From NCBI GenBank assembly GCA_905214875.1, contig CAJMNR010000004.1, forward strand, positions 60,540 through 124,539: a stretch of DNA of 64,000 nucleotides, in the 5' to 3' direction. Made by a program: the position numbers and the translations under genes. This document shows positions 1 to 8,834 of this stretch, piece by piece. The notes under the pieces are model-generated. The model searched no databases and was not told the origin of the DNA. It worked only from the letters and a program-made list of their open reading frames with translations. Each line of letters starts with the position of its first letter. Positions within the stretch are counted from its first letter, which is position 1. The stretch comes from an uncultured bacterium (GTDB taxonomy: Bacteria > Bacillota > Clostridia > Lachnospirales > Lachnospiraceae).

Positions 1-593
1 ATTACCGTTGGTTTTAATATCGGTACTATTATCGTAAAAAACATCTTAATCGGGCTACAACCATCAATAAGTGCTGCTTCCTCAATCTCTATCGGAATGG
101 ATTTCACGAATCCGCTAAACATGAATACTGATAATCCGGCACCAAACCCAAGATATAACACCATGATTCCCAATGGGTTATTAAGATGTAAGGTATCGGC
201 CATTTTAGACATTGTAAACATAACCATCTGAAATGGTACAACCATTGAAAATACAAACATGTAATAAAGAAATGATGTAAGTTTTGATTTTCTACGAGTG
301 ATATACCACGCAGTCATCGATGTAAATAAAAGAATTACAAGTACAGAGCCTACCGTAATCACTGTGGACCATCCAAATGCACGGAAGAAAGAAGTCTTTT
401 GAATTCCATTTGTATAGTTTTCGAGCTGTACAAACATCTCGCCTGTTGGAAGTGCAAAAGGAGAATCTCCGATATACAACTGTCCTTTAAACGAATTGAG
501 GATTACGAATAGAATTGGTGTAAAGAATAAAACCACTAATATACATAAAATTATATAAATGACAATATCCCCAATCTTCTTACGTTGTCTCAT
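1..593 (-). CDS. Carbohydrate ABC transporter permease, MalG-type (partial)
   Basis: Inner-membrane permease of a CUT1-type sugar importer, cut at its C-terminus by the window edge. About 197 residues are visible: an N-terminal membrane segment, further hydrophobic segments, and the conserved EAA loop (EEAALIDGCSP) that docks the ATPase. The ATG start (591-593) overlaps the TGA stop of the upstream permease (590-592) as ATGA, which indicates translational coupling. It forms an importer with the permease at 590-1435 and the binding protein at 1665-3017. No ATPase is seen here; these systems often share a MsmX-type ATPase encoded elsewhere (family knowledge). The substrate cannot be read from the sequence. 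Confidence 0.93.
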   Translation of the reverse strand, partial: MRQRKKIGDIVIYIILCILVVLFFTPILFVILNSFKGQLYIGDSPFALPTGEMFVQLENYTNGIQKTSFFRAFGWSTVITVGSVLVILLFTSMTAWYITRRKSKLTSFLYYMFVFSMVVPFQMVMFTMSKMADTLHLNNPLGIMVLYLGFGAGLSVFMFSGFVKSIPIEIEEAALIDGCSPIKMFFTIIVPILKPTV

Positions 594-1435
594 GACTCCA
601 CCTCCTTGCTTCTCGTAAATCGAAGCTGCAAGAACGCAATGATAGCAACTAACAGGAAGAATACCACTGCTTTCGCCTGACCTACCCCCTCATAACCGAT
701 ACGCCCATAGAACGTACTGTAAATATCAAGTGCAAGCATTCGAGTCTCTTTTGCGGGTCCACCTGCAGTAAGCGCTAAGTTCTGATCGAATAGCTTAAAC
801 GAATTACTTAATGTTAAAAAAGTACAAATCGTAATCGATGGCATTACCATTGGAATCGTAATGTATCGTAATCTCTGCCCTACTCCCGCGCCATCTACCT
901 TTGCTGCGTCAATCAAATCCGTCGGTACATTCTGCAATGCAGCAATATAAATAACCATCATATATCCAACCATCTGCCAGTTCATTAATATAACTAAACC
1001 CCAGAAGCCATATTGAGAATCCATAAGCAGATCCACGTCAAAATTGCTAAGCACACCATTTATGATACACTGCCAGATATAACCTAGTACGATACCACCA
1101 ATTAAATTAGGCATAAAGAAGACCGTTCGAAATATATTAGTCCCTTTAATCTTTCTTGTTAATGCCAAGCTCAATAAAAATGCAAAAATATTTATTGTAA
1201 CAAGTGCTACAATTGCAAACTTCACTGTAAACCAAAGTGCATTCAAAAATTCCCCATTGTTTGTAAAGGCTTTTATATAGTTATCAAACCACACCCATTT
1301 TGTATCTGTTACTGTTTTAAACGAACAGAATGAAAGGTAGATACCGTAAACAAATGGAATAACAAATGCAATGGCAAATGCAATTAATGTTGGCAGTGTA
1401 AACACTAAGAAGTATTTCTTTAATATACGCTGCAT
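590..1435 (-). CDS. Carbohydrate ABC transporter permease, MalF/UgpA-type
   Basis: Membrane permease (281 aa, normal length for the family) with six predicted membrane segments. The EAA loop near residues 175-200 reads DLIDAAKVDGAG followed by a conserved IPM-VMP stretch. It pairs with the MalG-type permease that overlaps its stop codon. The ATG is preceded by GAAAGGAG at good spacing. It lies 229 bp downstream of the binding-protein gene, and a hairpin in the gap (1510-1557) may lower permease expression relative to the binding protein. The sugar transported is unknown. Confidence 0.94.
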   Translation of the reverse strand: MQRILKKYFLVFTLPTLIAFAIAFVIPFVYGIYLSFCSFKTVTDTKWVWFDNYIKAFTNNGEFLNALWFTVKFAIVALVTINIFAFLLSLALTRKIKGTNIFRTVFFMPNLIGGIVLGYIWQCIINGVLSNFDVDLLMDSQYGFWGLVILMNWQMVGYMMVIYIAALQNVPTDLIDAAKVDGAGVGQRLRYITIPMVMPSITICTFLTLSNSFKLFDQNLALTAGGPAKETRMLALDIYSTFYGRIGYEGVGQAKAVVFFLLVAIIAFLQLRFTRSKEVES

Positions 1436-1509
1436 ACCTTTGCTCCTTTCTCAACCACAGAACCACCGACTAGCGGTCCTTGCCATTACGAATTCCAGTT
1501 TTGGATAGT

Positions 1510-1557
1510 GAAAGGGGCCGCCCCAAAATACCCACGTATCTTGCGAAAGCCCCTTTC
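1510..1557 (-). other. Intercistronic hairpin between binding protein and permease genes
   Basis: GAAAGGGGC (1510-1518) and GCCCCTTTC (1549-1557) are perfect inverted repeats with a 30-nt loop, and an inner GGGG/CCCC pair could form instead. No clear U-tract follows on the minus strand, so it is more likely an mRNA-stabilising or attenuating structure than a full terminator. Such hairpins are common behind binding-protein genes, where extra copies of the binding protein are needed. Confidence 0.5.
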
Positions 1558-1664
1558 CTAGTAAGTCATTAAACCTATGTCTCCTTGGAGTCAGCATAAG
1601 ATGTGCTTGATTATAGTTTTTATATTTATGTCAACATTAGATGTAGCATATTTAATTTTAACTG

Positions 1665-3017
1665 CTAATTATTAGCAATAGCAGCTTTCTCAGTCTCCCA
1701 ATCCTTTATAACAGCTGCCTTAACATCGTCCCAGGACTCTTTCTCCTGTGCATATTTTAATAAAGCACCACCGAAGTTATCCTTAAATGCCTGACTTGGG
1801 AAGGATGTGAAGTTCCAAGATATGCTTGTCTTAGAGCCGTCACTCATGTACTTACTGATTTCTTTTGCCAATGGATCCGTTGGTTTCTCACTATCACTAA
1901 ATGTAGAGAATGGAGCAATGAATCCTAAATCATTCGTTACAGCTTTTTTACCATACTCTGAATTAAATAACCATTCTACAAAATCAAGAGATGCTTTTTG
2001 GTCTTCTTCAGATGCCTTACTGTTAATACAGAAGTAGTTTTCTGTACCAATACATAAGCCTTGATTTTCTTCCCCTGATATACCTGTGTAAATAGGGAGG
2101 AATTTTACCTTATCTTCTTTTACAGTATTACCTTTTACTTTTGCGATATCAGACCAGCCCCAGTTTCCATTCTGTATCATAGCGACTTTGCCCAATGCAA
2201 GTTCTTCCATGGAATTAGTAACTGTCTTCGAACCTAATTTTGTTCTTTCTGTACAAGAGTTATTTAAGTATAAATCAAAGATATTCTTAAAATTATCACT
2301 ATATGTAAAATCGATTTTATCTAAATCGTTTACGTTCTTATCTTTATATTCATAGTAAATAGGGATATTAGCAAGATGTGTCTGCCATCTCCAGTCCTCG
2401 CCAGTTGCTAAAGAAGTAGATCCAAATACACCTTCGATACCTAATTGATCTTTCTTCGCCGTCATATCTTCTACGACTTTCTTAAGGGTATCAAAATTCT
2501 TGATATCTGTTGTTGTACTAATGTCTACGGCCTTATCTGCTAATGCAAAATACTTATCCATAATCTCTTCATTATAGATAATTCCATAACCCTCAACTAC
2601 ATAAGGAATTCCATATACTCCGTCCCCATCTTTCACTGCCATGTTCTTATCAATCAGCCAGCTATAGAGATCTGTATCTTTCAAATCCTTGCAATAATCT
2701 TTCCAGTTCTGATATCCTACAGGACCATTGATCTGGAATAACGTTGGAGCATCTGTCATTGCAATCTCAGACTTTAATGTCTGTTCATATGTATTATTTG
2801 CAGCAGTTACTACCTTGACTTCGATTCCTTTTTGACTTTCATATTCTTTGGCGATCGCCTGCCATGCTGCATCAGCTTCAGGCTTAAAGCTTAAATAATA
2901 AACCTTACCTTTTTTCTCTTCCTTCTTTGATGTCTCATCACTGTTGCCCCCACATCCAGTAACATATAATGATACTACAACCAGAATCATAATGATGCTA
3001 ATAAGCTTTTTTTTCAT
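1665..3017 (-). CDS. Extracellular solute-binding lipoprotein, family 1 (sugar)
   Basis: Substrate-binding lipoprotein (450 aa) of the sugar ABC importer. Residues 1-22 form a lipoprotein signal with lipobox VTGC, giving a lipid-anchored Cys22. The following Gly/Ser/Lys-rich stretch is a tether. The body has the periplasmic-binding fold of family 1 (MalE/UgpB-like), with phrases such as LGKVAMIQNGNWGW and a C-terminal segment typical of this group. The ATG has a strong site (AAGGAGAGG). It is the first gene of the operon; the palindrome at 3110-3133 lies about 90 bp upstream. Ligand specificity is not readable. Confidence 0.93.
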   Translation of the reverse strand: MKKKLISIIMILVVVSLYVTGCGGNSDETSKKEEKKGKVYYLSFKPEADAAWQAIAKEYESQKGIEVKVVTAANNTYEQTLKSEIAMTDAPTLFQINGPVGYQNWKDYCKDLKDTDLYSWLIDKNMAVKDGDGVYGIPYVVEGYGIIYNEEIMDKYFALADKAVDISTTTDIKNFDTLKKVVEDMTAKKDQLGIEGVFGSTSLATGEDWRWQTHLANIPIYYEYKDKNVNDLDKIDFTYSDNFKNIFDLYLNNSCTERTKLGSKTVTNSMEELALGKVAMIQNGNWGWSDIAKVKGNTVKEDKVKFLPIYTGISGEENQGLCIGTENYFCINSKASEEDQKASLDFVEWLFNSEYGKKAVTNDLGFIAPFSTFSDSEKPTDPLAKEISKYMSDGSKTSISWNFTSFPSQAFKDNFGGALLKYAQEKESWDDVKAAVIKDWETEKAAIANN

Positions 3018-3109
3018 ACTTTCCTCTCCTTCTTCATAACTATTCTTCCTTCTATCTTATGTAGCTTATTAAGCTGTATTCTATTGTACAATTGGTTGTA
3101 TCATTGGTC

Positions 3110-3133
3110 GGAAACGTTATCGGTAACGTTTCC
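3110..3133. promoter_or_regulatory. Palindromic operator upstream of the sugar ABC operon
   Basis: GGAAACGTTA-TCGG-TAACGTTTCC is a perfect 10-bp inverted repeat with a 4-bp spacer and a central CG, the usual look of a LacI/GalR-family or cre-like operator. It sits 93 bp upstream of the binding-protein start. No regulator gene is present in the visible part of the locus, so the cognate factor (CcpA or a local LacI-type regulator beyond the window edge) is inferred. The rest of 3018-3296 holds no convincing gene. Confidence 0.65.
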
Positions 3134-3296
3134 ATTTACTACTTGTCCTTATCGTAACATCGTTTAGCGAAAACTTCAACCATTATTTCCCAAATCAATA
3201 TTTTGATTTCTTATAGTTATTACATATCCATTATATTAACTTATAGTGTCTTTTTGATTTTACAAGAATGTCCCATATTCGTTAGGAATACTCACA

Positions 3297-3767
3297 TCAC
3301 ACATGTGTGCCATGACCATTATCATCATATGGATATCTTCTTCCATTGACAACATCACAGAATGCAATAATTCGATTCTTTCCAAACGTCAAGTCTGCAT
3401 GCGGATACACTCCAGTATCGAGAACAGCCACTCCTACTCCTTCTCCAAAAATTCGTTGTTGTCTTGCTGACTCTAGCTGAAGGATATGGGTAGCTCGATT
3501 CATTTGTGCATGGATAATTGAGTCTACTTCTACATTCATTGATTCTTTCTTATTGAAATCGCAGGCAAACAGCTTCTCTGTTAAACCGCTTTCTATTTCG
3601 ATCACCACTGAATCTATCATTGGAAGAGTGTACTTAATGCAATAGTTATCTGTCACATTTTTTACAATATCCCTTAACTCCCTATTTGTTACTATTATTT
3701 GAGTTTTGCTTTGGTTACACTCTTTTTTCTTTTTTCCTAATCCCATATGTTTCATCTTCTTATCCAA
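3297..3767 (-). pseudogene. Truncated S8 (subtilisin-like) peptidase
   Basis: A 156-residue remnant of a subtilase. It keeps a propeptide-like N-terminus and the first two catalytic motifs: Asp in AVLDTG (about residue 118) and His in NGHGTHV at the very C-terminus. A TGA stop follows HGTHV immediately, and neither of the other frames downstream continues the family, so the oxyanion Asn and the catalytic Ser are missing. It cannot be an active protease. The longest reading starts at TTG; an ATG four codons later is equally possible, and no strong ribosome binding site is seen. It is most likely a decayed gene with its 3' part deleted. Confidence 0.8.
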
Positions 3768-3914
3768 ACTTGCTGACTTTTAAGACCTTTTGTTTACGTA
3801 ATATAAGTCGCTTTAAAAGGACTGCAAGTTATGCATATTCCACCTCATAGAGTTCATCACTAATATCATATTCATCTTACCTATGTTTTGCTAACAAAAG
3901 GGGTTGCTAATTCA

Positions 3915-3943
3915 TAGACTTTTTTGGAAGTATTTGTTATAAT
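3915..3943 (+). promoter_or_regulatory. Probable promoter of the sortase gene
   Basis: TAGACT-17 bp-TATAAT, with a perfect -10 and a weak -35, about 60 bp upstream of the sortase start. The region 3768-4001 otherwise has no gene. Confidence 0.45.
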
Positions 3944-4001
3944 ATTGTTATAAAAACCCATTAATTGCTAAAGCTTATAGGAGCTAGGAGGAATTTTTAT
4001 T

Positions 4002-5054
4002 ATGAAGTTTCATATTTTGCATAAGAAAAAAATGAATAAAAATAATAAGATAAAATATAAACCGATTAATAAGCATATTAAATCATTTGATATACATAAA
4101 AAGTTGAAAACTAAACCTCGCCGCAGCAAACTAACAGTCCTAATAAACGTTGTTCTGATTTGCGGCATTCTCTATAGTCTTGGGGTAATCATTTATCACA
4201 GATATACCAATTACACGGCTGATGAGCTTAACAATGCGCTTGCAAGCGATGTAGCCAATGTAAAGAATCAGATTGATTATGACAAGCTTAAGCCCAATTC
4301 AGTCTCGCCTACTATCACTCCTAGTGCAAAACCCAAGAAAACGCAAACGCCTCCTCCTACCAAGAAGCCTGCAAAAAAACAAACAAAGGCAACAAAAAAA
4401 CCAGTTGAAACTGCAAATCCTAATGTTACAAAGAGTCCAATAAAAAATAGCAATCCGAATTCCGATATTCTTCCTCAATATCAGAAGGCTTATGATGAAA
4501 ATAATGATTTGATTGGCTGGATCCATATTGATAATACGACTGTGAATTATCCTGTTTTGTATACAAAGGAAAAAGACTATTACGCAAGGCGTAATTTCAA
4601 TAAAGGATATAGCGATAACGGTTCCATCTGGTTAGATGAAACCAATATTCTAAATAAAAACGAACGTGATAACAATCTTCTGATTTATGGACACAATATG
4701 AAAAGTGGCGCAATGTTTGGCGTTCTGCATGGATATGAAGATGAATCCTACTATAACGCCCATCCTACAATTCATTTTGATTCCATCTATGAAGAAGGTA
4801 CTTATGATATCATTGCAACTGCTCGTACCGAAGTAATGATGAGCAATGATGTAGGATTTCGATATTATTATTTCACAGGATATAAAGATGAAAAATCTTT
4901 CAATGAGTATATGGACTTCTTATCAAAGAACAAACTGTATGAAACAGGCATTAAAGCCGAATATGGAGATGAACTTATTACACTTTCCACTTGTTCTAGC
5001 CATGCGCGAGATAATCGAGGACGTTTTATCGTTGTAGCAAAACGTCGTAAATAG
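4002..5054 (+). CDS. srtB: Class B sortase
   Basis: Membrane-anchored transpeptidase (350 aa) that links proteins to peptidoglycan or polymerises surface proteins. Order: basic cytoplasmic N-terminus (1-43), one membrane segment (about 44-66), a Pro/Lys/Thr-rich linker (about 100-150), then the sortase domain. Catalytic His231 (YGHNM), Cys331 (TLSTC) and Arg341 (RGRF) are all present. The layout and the IGWIHIDNT start of the domain fit class B. TAGGAGGAA precedes the ATG. The long basic/proline linker is unusual for short SrtB proteins. No protein with a recognisable sorting signal is encoded in this window, so its substrate is elsewhere. Confidence 0.92.
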   Translation: MKFHILHKKKMNKNNKIKYKPINKHIKSFDIHKKLKTKPRRSKLTVLINVVLICGILYSLGVIIYHRYTNYTADELNNALASDVANVKNQIDYDKLKPNSVSPTITPSAKPKKTQTPPPTKKPAKKQTKATKKPVETANPNVTKSPIKNSNPNSDILPQYQKAYDENNDLIGWIHIDNTTVNYPVLYTKEKDYYARRNFNKGYSDNGSIWLDETNILNKNERDNNLLIYGHNMKSGAMFGVLHGYEDESYYNAHPTIHFDSIYEEGTYDIIATARTEVMMSNDVGFRYYYFTGYKDEKSFNEYMDFLSKNKLYETGIKAEYGDELITLSTCSSHARDNRGRFIVVAKRRK

Positions 5055-5166
5055 CCGATTGGACAAGCATTATAAAATATTCTAATTTTTTTTTTTATAT
5101 TTTAGGTAAACTAGTCAAGCCCTACCGCATAGTATAGATTGTAAACATCATTTAGGAGGAACAATA

Positions 5167-5409
5167 ATGAGTGATTTAACAACTACTAACTGCGGTAATG
5201 GCTGCGGCTGCAGCAACGGATTTAATGGTAATGGATTTGGTGGAGATGGCTGCTGCTGGATTTGGATTATCATTTTACTCTTCTGCTTCTGCGGCAATGG
5301 TTTTGGCGGAAGTGACAGTTGTGGCTGTGGTGACAGTAGCAATGGTTTTGGTGGCGGATGCTGGATCTTAATTATCCTTATTCTTTTCTGCTGTGGTGGA
5401 TGCTGCTAA
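5167..5409 (+). CDS. Small Gly/Cys-rich protein with two hydrophobic segments
   Basis: An 80-residue protein with about 18 cysteines and many Gly and Asn residues. Two hydrophobic cores (about 32-44 and 64-74, both starting CW and rich in Ile/Leu) are each flanked by Cys/Gly-rich stretches, so the protein is an internal duplication of a Gly-Cys segment plus a hydrophobic segment. The ATG has a good site (TTAGGAGG) and a strong terminator follows, so the gene is real. Similar clostridial proteins are often labelled as chorion-class high-cysteine proteins on composition alone; the function is unknown. A spore or envelope structural role, or metal binding, is only a guess. Confidence 0.75.
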   Translation: MSDLTTTNCGNGCGCSNGFNGNGFGGDGCCWIWIIILLFCFCGNGFGGSDSCGCGDSSNGFGGGCWILIILILFCCGGCC

Positions 5410-5422
5410 TTGCGAACTGCCA

Positions 5423-5454
5423 GAAGAGGGTGCCCAGCACCCTCTTCTTCTTTT
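5423..5454 (+). terminator. Rho-independent terminator
   Basis: Perfect 11-bp stem GAAGAGGGTGC / GCACCCTCTTC with a 3-nt loop, then TTCTTTT. It ends the Gly/Cys-rich gene transcript. Confidence 0.9.
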
Positions 5455-5523
5455 GTCTTGAAAACCTAAAAACTTTCTTTTAATCATCAGTTCGATATTT
5501 GAAAAAATATTTTTTTACATATA

Positions 5524-5712
5524 CTACTTTCCTTGTAAATACTTTTTCTTCTCTTGCATAAGACATTCATAACATTCATAATCTATTTCATAAATTGTAT
5601 TCTGCTCAATAATCAATTCATCATTTTCATCATTTCCTCCTTGAGCACTATACGTATTATTATTCCTTAACTCACCTATCTGTTTCAACATATTATAATC
5701 TTCTCTAGACAT
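5524..5712 (-). CDS. Small acidic hypothetical protein
   Basis: A 62-residue protein of no recognised family. It has a polar Asn/Gly/Glu-rich middle and a C-terminal ECYECLMQEKKK segment with two cysteines spaced C-x2-C, then a basic tail. AAAGGACG stands at proper spacing before the ATG, which supports it as a real gene. It is convergent with the Gly/Cys-rich gene and divergent from aroC. No function is assigned. Confidence 0.55.
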   Translation of the reverse strand: MSREDYNMLKQIGELRNNNTYSAQGGNDENDELIIEQNTIYEIDYECYECLMQEKKKYLQGK

Positions 5713-5785
5713 TACAAACGTCCTTTCTATTTTGTAAAATAATATCTACTTTAGTATATGCATGTAGAAAAGAACGGTACTTCTC

Positions 5786-5814
5786 TTGCACCTAATAATT
5801 TATTCAGTTATAAT
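5786..5814 (+). promoter_or_regulatory. Promoter of aroC
   Basis: TTGCAC-17 bp-TATAAT, 38 bp upstream of the aroC ATG. No riboswitch-like leader is present between it and the gene. Confidence 0.7.
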
Positions 5815-5852
5815 ACTTCTAAGCTTTTTACTAAAATAAAAGAGGTGACGTA

Positions 5853-6953
5853 ATGTCTGGTTCAATATTTGGAAAACAGTTTCAAATCTCTACATGGGGG
5901 GAATCCCATGGAAAGGGAATCGGTGTTGTTGTAGATGGTTGTCCTGCAGGACTTACCATTAATGAAGAAATCATTCAGCAGTATTTAAACAGAAGAAAGC
6001 CTGGTAGCAACCCTTATGCTACACCACGTAAGGAAAGCGATACCGTGCACATTCTTTCTGGCGTTTTTGAAGGAAAGACGACTGGGACAAGCATTTCTAT
6101 GATCGTCAATAATGAGAGTCAGCGCTCACATGATTATACGGAAATTGCCTCCTATTATCGTCCTGGCCATGCAGATTATACCTTTGACGCAAAATACGGT
6201 TTTCGTGACTACCGTGGAGGCGGACGTTCTTCCGGACGCGAGACCATTGGTCGTGTTGCTGCAGGCGCCATTGCTCTTGAACTTCTTAAACAGCTTAATA
6301 TCCATGTAACTGCCTATAGCAAATCCATTGGACCAGTTACGATAGATTATAATAATTCAAACCTTGATCATATTATGGAGAGCCCTCTCTATATGCCTGA
6401 TCTTTCTGCTTCTAAACAAGCGGAAGAATATCTTAAGGAAAAGATCAAAGAACAGGACTCCACTGGCGGTATCATCGAATGCGTCGTAACTGGCATGCCT
6501 GCTGGTGTTGGTGAACCTGTCTTTGAAAAATTAGATGCAAATCTTGCAAAAGCCATCATGTCCATTGGCGCTGTGAAAGGATTTGAAATCGGAGATGGTT
6601 TCGCTGTAGCAAACATGAACGGTTCTCAAAATAACGATGCTTTCGTAATGGGAGCTGACGGAAAAGTGAAAAAGATTACCAACCATAGTGGTGGTATCCT
6701 TGGAGGTATGAGCGACGGTGCTGACATAATACTCCGTGCTGCAATCAAGCCAACACCAAGCATTTTTCAGACTCAACATACCGTAAATAAAGACGGAGAA
6801 AATATTGATATCAATATCAAAGGACGCCATGACCCAATCATCGTCCCAAGAGCCGTTGTCGTTGTAGAATCCATGGTCGCTTTAACATTAGTTGACATGC
6901 TTTTTGCAAATATGACATCGACTATGAGCAAAATTGAATCTTTCTACAAATAA
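5853..6953 (+). CDS. aroC: Chorismate synthase
   Basis: Converts 5-enolpyruvylshikimate-3-phosphate to chorismate, the last shikimate-pathway step, using reduced FMN. Length 366 aa is normal. The N-terminal signature WGESHGKGIG and the central RGGGRSSGRET segment (residues about 122-132) are conserved, as are DAxIxRAA-like C-terminal features. The start has AGAGGTGA at good spacing. It is monocistronic with its own promoter and terminator; no other aro genes are adjacent. Confidence 0.97.
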   Translation: MSGSIFGKQFQISTWGESHGKGIGVVVDGCPAGLTINEEIIQQYLNRRKPGSNPYATPRKESDTVHILSGVFEGKTTGTSISMIVNNESQRSHDYTEIASYYRPGHADYTFDAKYGFRDYRGGGRSSGRETIGRVAAGAIALELLKQLNIHVTAYSKSIGPVTIDYNNSNLDHIMESPLYMPDLSASKQAEEYLKEKIKEQDSTGGIIECVVTGMPAGVGEPVFEKLDANLAKAIMSIGAVKGFEIGDGFAVANMNGSQNNDAFVMGADGKVKKITNHSGGILGGMSDGADIILRAAIKPTPSIFQTQHTVNKDGENIDINIKGRHDPIIVPRAVVVVESMVALTLVDMLFANMTSTMSKIESFYK

Positions 6954-6957
6954 CAAT

Positions 6958-6990
6958 AAGGAGCTGCCACGCTTAGCGTGACAGCTCCTT
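6958..6990. terminator. Bidirectional terminator between aroC and the pot operon
   Basis: AAGGAGCTGCCACGC / GCGTGACAGCTCCTT forms a 15-bp stem with one mismatch and a 3-nt loop. It is followed by ATTTATTATT on the plus strand and by an AU-rich run on the minus strand, so it can end both convergent transcripts. Confidence 0.85.
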
Positions 6991-6995
6991 ATTTA

Positions 6996-8039
6996 TTATT
7001 TAGACTTAACTTCTGTCCAAGATTTTTGATATAATTTATCTCCTGCGGAACCTAAGTATTTATAAGTTTCACAACGAGAAATGATATCATCACCTGGGAA
7101 TAATACTTCGCTATCTCTTACCTCTTCGTCTTCAATCAAAGCTTGAGCAGCTTTATTTGGCGTAGAGTACGTGATATATTCAAAGTTCTTTAATGCAATG
7201 TCTGGTCTGCATAAGAAATTAATCCATTTCTCAGCATTTTCTTTGTTCTCAGCATTTTCTGGAATTACCCAAGAATCAATCCAAATGTTGCTTCCCTCAT
7301 CTGGAACTACATATTCCAAATTCTCATTTTCGCTTTGTGTATATAAGGCTTCCCCAGAATAGATAATTCCGATTGCTGCTTCATCCCCAATCATCTTATC
7401 GCGGACTTGATCCACAAAGTAACCTTGTACAAGGGACTTTTGATTCTTTAATAACTCTGTAGCCGCTGCTACTTCAGATTCGTCTGTAGAATTTACCGAA
7501 TGGCCTTGATATTTCAGTGCAATTCCTAGTGCATCACGGATACTGTTGATCATAATGATCTGACCTTTATATTTTTCATCGAAAATAGAGGACCAGCTTG
7601 TAATCGGCTCATCTACCTTTGTCTTATTATAAAGGATACCTACTGTTCCCCAAGTATAAGGAACTGAATATTTATTTTCTGCATCAAAATATTGGGATTG
7701 TTTCATATACTCTTCACCAATATTTTTAATATTAGGAACATTATCGAAGTTAATTTCTTGAAGCAATCCTTCTTGAATCATGTGCTCTATCATATAATCG
7801 GATGGGCAGATTGCATCATAGCTTACTGCACCTGATTTTATTTTAGAATACATATCTTCGTTCTCTTCGAATTCATCATATAATACTCTTAATCCTGTTT
7901 CCTCTTCAAATTGAGTAATTACATCAGGATCAATATATTCGCCCCAGTTAAATACATACAAATCATAGTTTCCGGAGCAGCCGGACAAACTTGCAATGCA
8001 AGTGGCGCATAGTAAAAGTAATGCGATAAATCGTTTCAT
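6996..8039 (-). CDS. potD: Spermidine/putrescine-binding lipoprotein
   Basis: Extracellular polyamine-binding component (347 aa) of the PotABCD importer. Lipoprotein signal with lipobox LSGC (Cys at about 21), then the family opening YVFNWGEYIDPDVITQFEEETG, the typical start of PotD/PotF domains. The ATG directly follows the potC stop, with GAAGGAG upstream. It is the last gene of the operon and ends at the shared terminator. Confidence 0.95.
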   Translation of the reverse strand: MKRFIALLLLCATCIASLSGCSGNYDLYVFNWGEYIDPDVITQFEEETGLRVLYDEFEENEDMYSKIKSGAVSYDAICPSDYMIEHMIQEGLLQEINFDNVPNIKNIGEEYMKQSQYFDAENKYSVPYTWGTVGILYNKTKVDEPITSWSSIFDEKYKGQIIMINSIRDALGIALKYQGHSVNSTDESEVAAATELLKNQKSLVQGYFVDQVRDKMIGDEAAIGIIYSGEALYTQSENENLEYVVPDEGSNIWIDSWVIPENAENKENAEKWINFLCRPDIALKNFEYITYSTPNKAAQALIEDEEVRDSEVLFPGDDIISRCETYKYLGSAGDKLYQKSWTEVKSK

Positions 8040-8834
8040 TTACGCCTTCTCCTTCTTATCTGTCTTTCTATTAATGAGGACTAATAAAATTAACACCGCA
8101 ACAAACATAAGCGTTGATAACGCATAGATTTCCGGCTTAATACCTTTACGTACCTCAGTATAAATCTTTGTAGATAACGTATCGATTCCTGGCCCTGTTG
8201 TAAAATACGTAATTGTAAAGTCATCAAGTGACATCGTAAATGCCAATAAGAAACCAGATAATATTCCTGGGAAGATTTCTGGCAGGATTACCTTGTAAAA
8301 TGCATAGATTGGAGATGCTCCAAGATCTAAGGCTGCCTCATACGTATTCTTATTGATCTGTCTTAATTTCGGCATTATGCTTAAAATTACGTACGGTATA
8401 TTAAATGTGATATGCGCAAGCAATACCGTTCCAAATCCAAGTCGGATTCTTGTCTTAAAAAAAAGGTTCATAAAGATGAACAGTAACATCAAGGAGATAC
8501 CTGTTACGATATCTGCATTTAACATTGGAATGTTTGTTACTGCCATTAAAAGCGCTCTTGGCTTCTTCTTCATGGAGTTCATAGCTACGGAAGCTAATGT
8601 TCCAAGGATTACTGCGATTAACGCAGATAAAAATGCAATTAATAACGTTACATATAATGCATTTAAGATATCTTGATTTGAAAATAATTCTTTGTACCAT
8701 TTTAATGTGAACCCCCCCCATTTTGCACGGGATTTTGATTTATTAAATGATAGTATGATCAATGTTAAAATTGGTGCGTATAAAAAGATTAACATAATTG
8801 TCAGATACGCACGTTGTGATAGTTTTCTTACCAT
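8040..8834 (-). CDS. potC: Spermidine/putrescine ABC permease
   Basis: Polyamine permease (264 aa) with six membrane segments and an EAA loop (EAALDLGASPIYAFYKVILPEI). Its ATG overlaps the end of potB by 7 bp, with GGAGGG inside the potB coding end as its ribosome binding site. Together with PotB it forms the channel of the importer. Confidence 0.95.
   Translation of the reverse strand: MVRKLSQRAYLTIMLIFLYAPILTLIILSFNKSKSRAKWGGFTLKWYKELFSNQDILNALYVTLLIAFLSALIAVILGTLASVAMNSMKKKPRALLMAVTNIPMLNADIVTGISLMLLFIFMNLFFKTRIRLGFGTVLLAHITFNIPYVILSIMPKLRQINKNTYEAALDLGASPIYAFYKVILPEIFPGILSGFLLAFTMSLDDFTITYFTTGPGIDTLSTKIYTEVRKGIKPEIYALSTLMFVAVLILLVLINRKTDKKEKA

Noticed and set aside
1610..1634. TTGACA and TATAAT boxes on the minus strand between binding protein and permease genes
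   Set aside because: The spacer is only 13 bp, too short for a normal promoter; the genes are likely one operon.
3275..3292. TATTC-GTTA-GGAATA palindrome next to the truncated protease
   Set aside because: It shares only a few bases with the dispersed repeat and lacks its T/A-run ends; probably chance.
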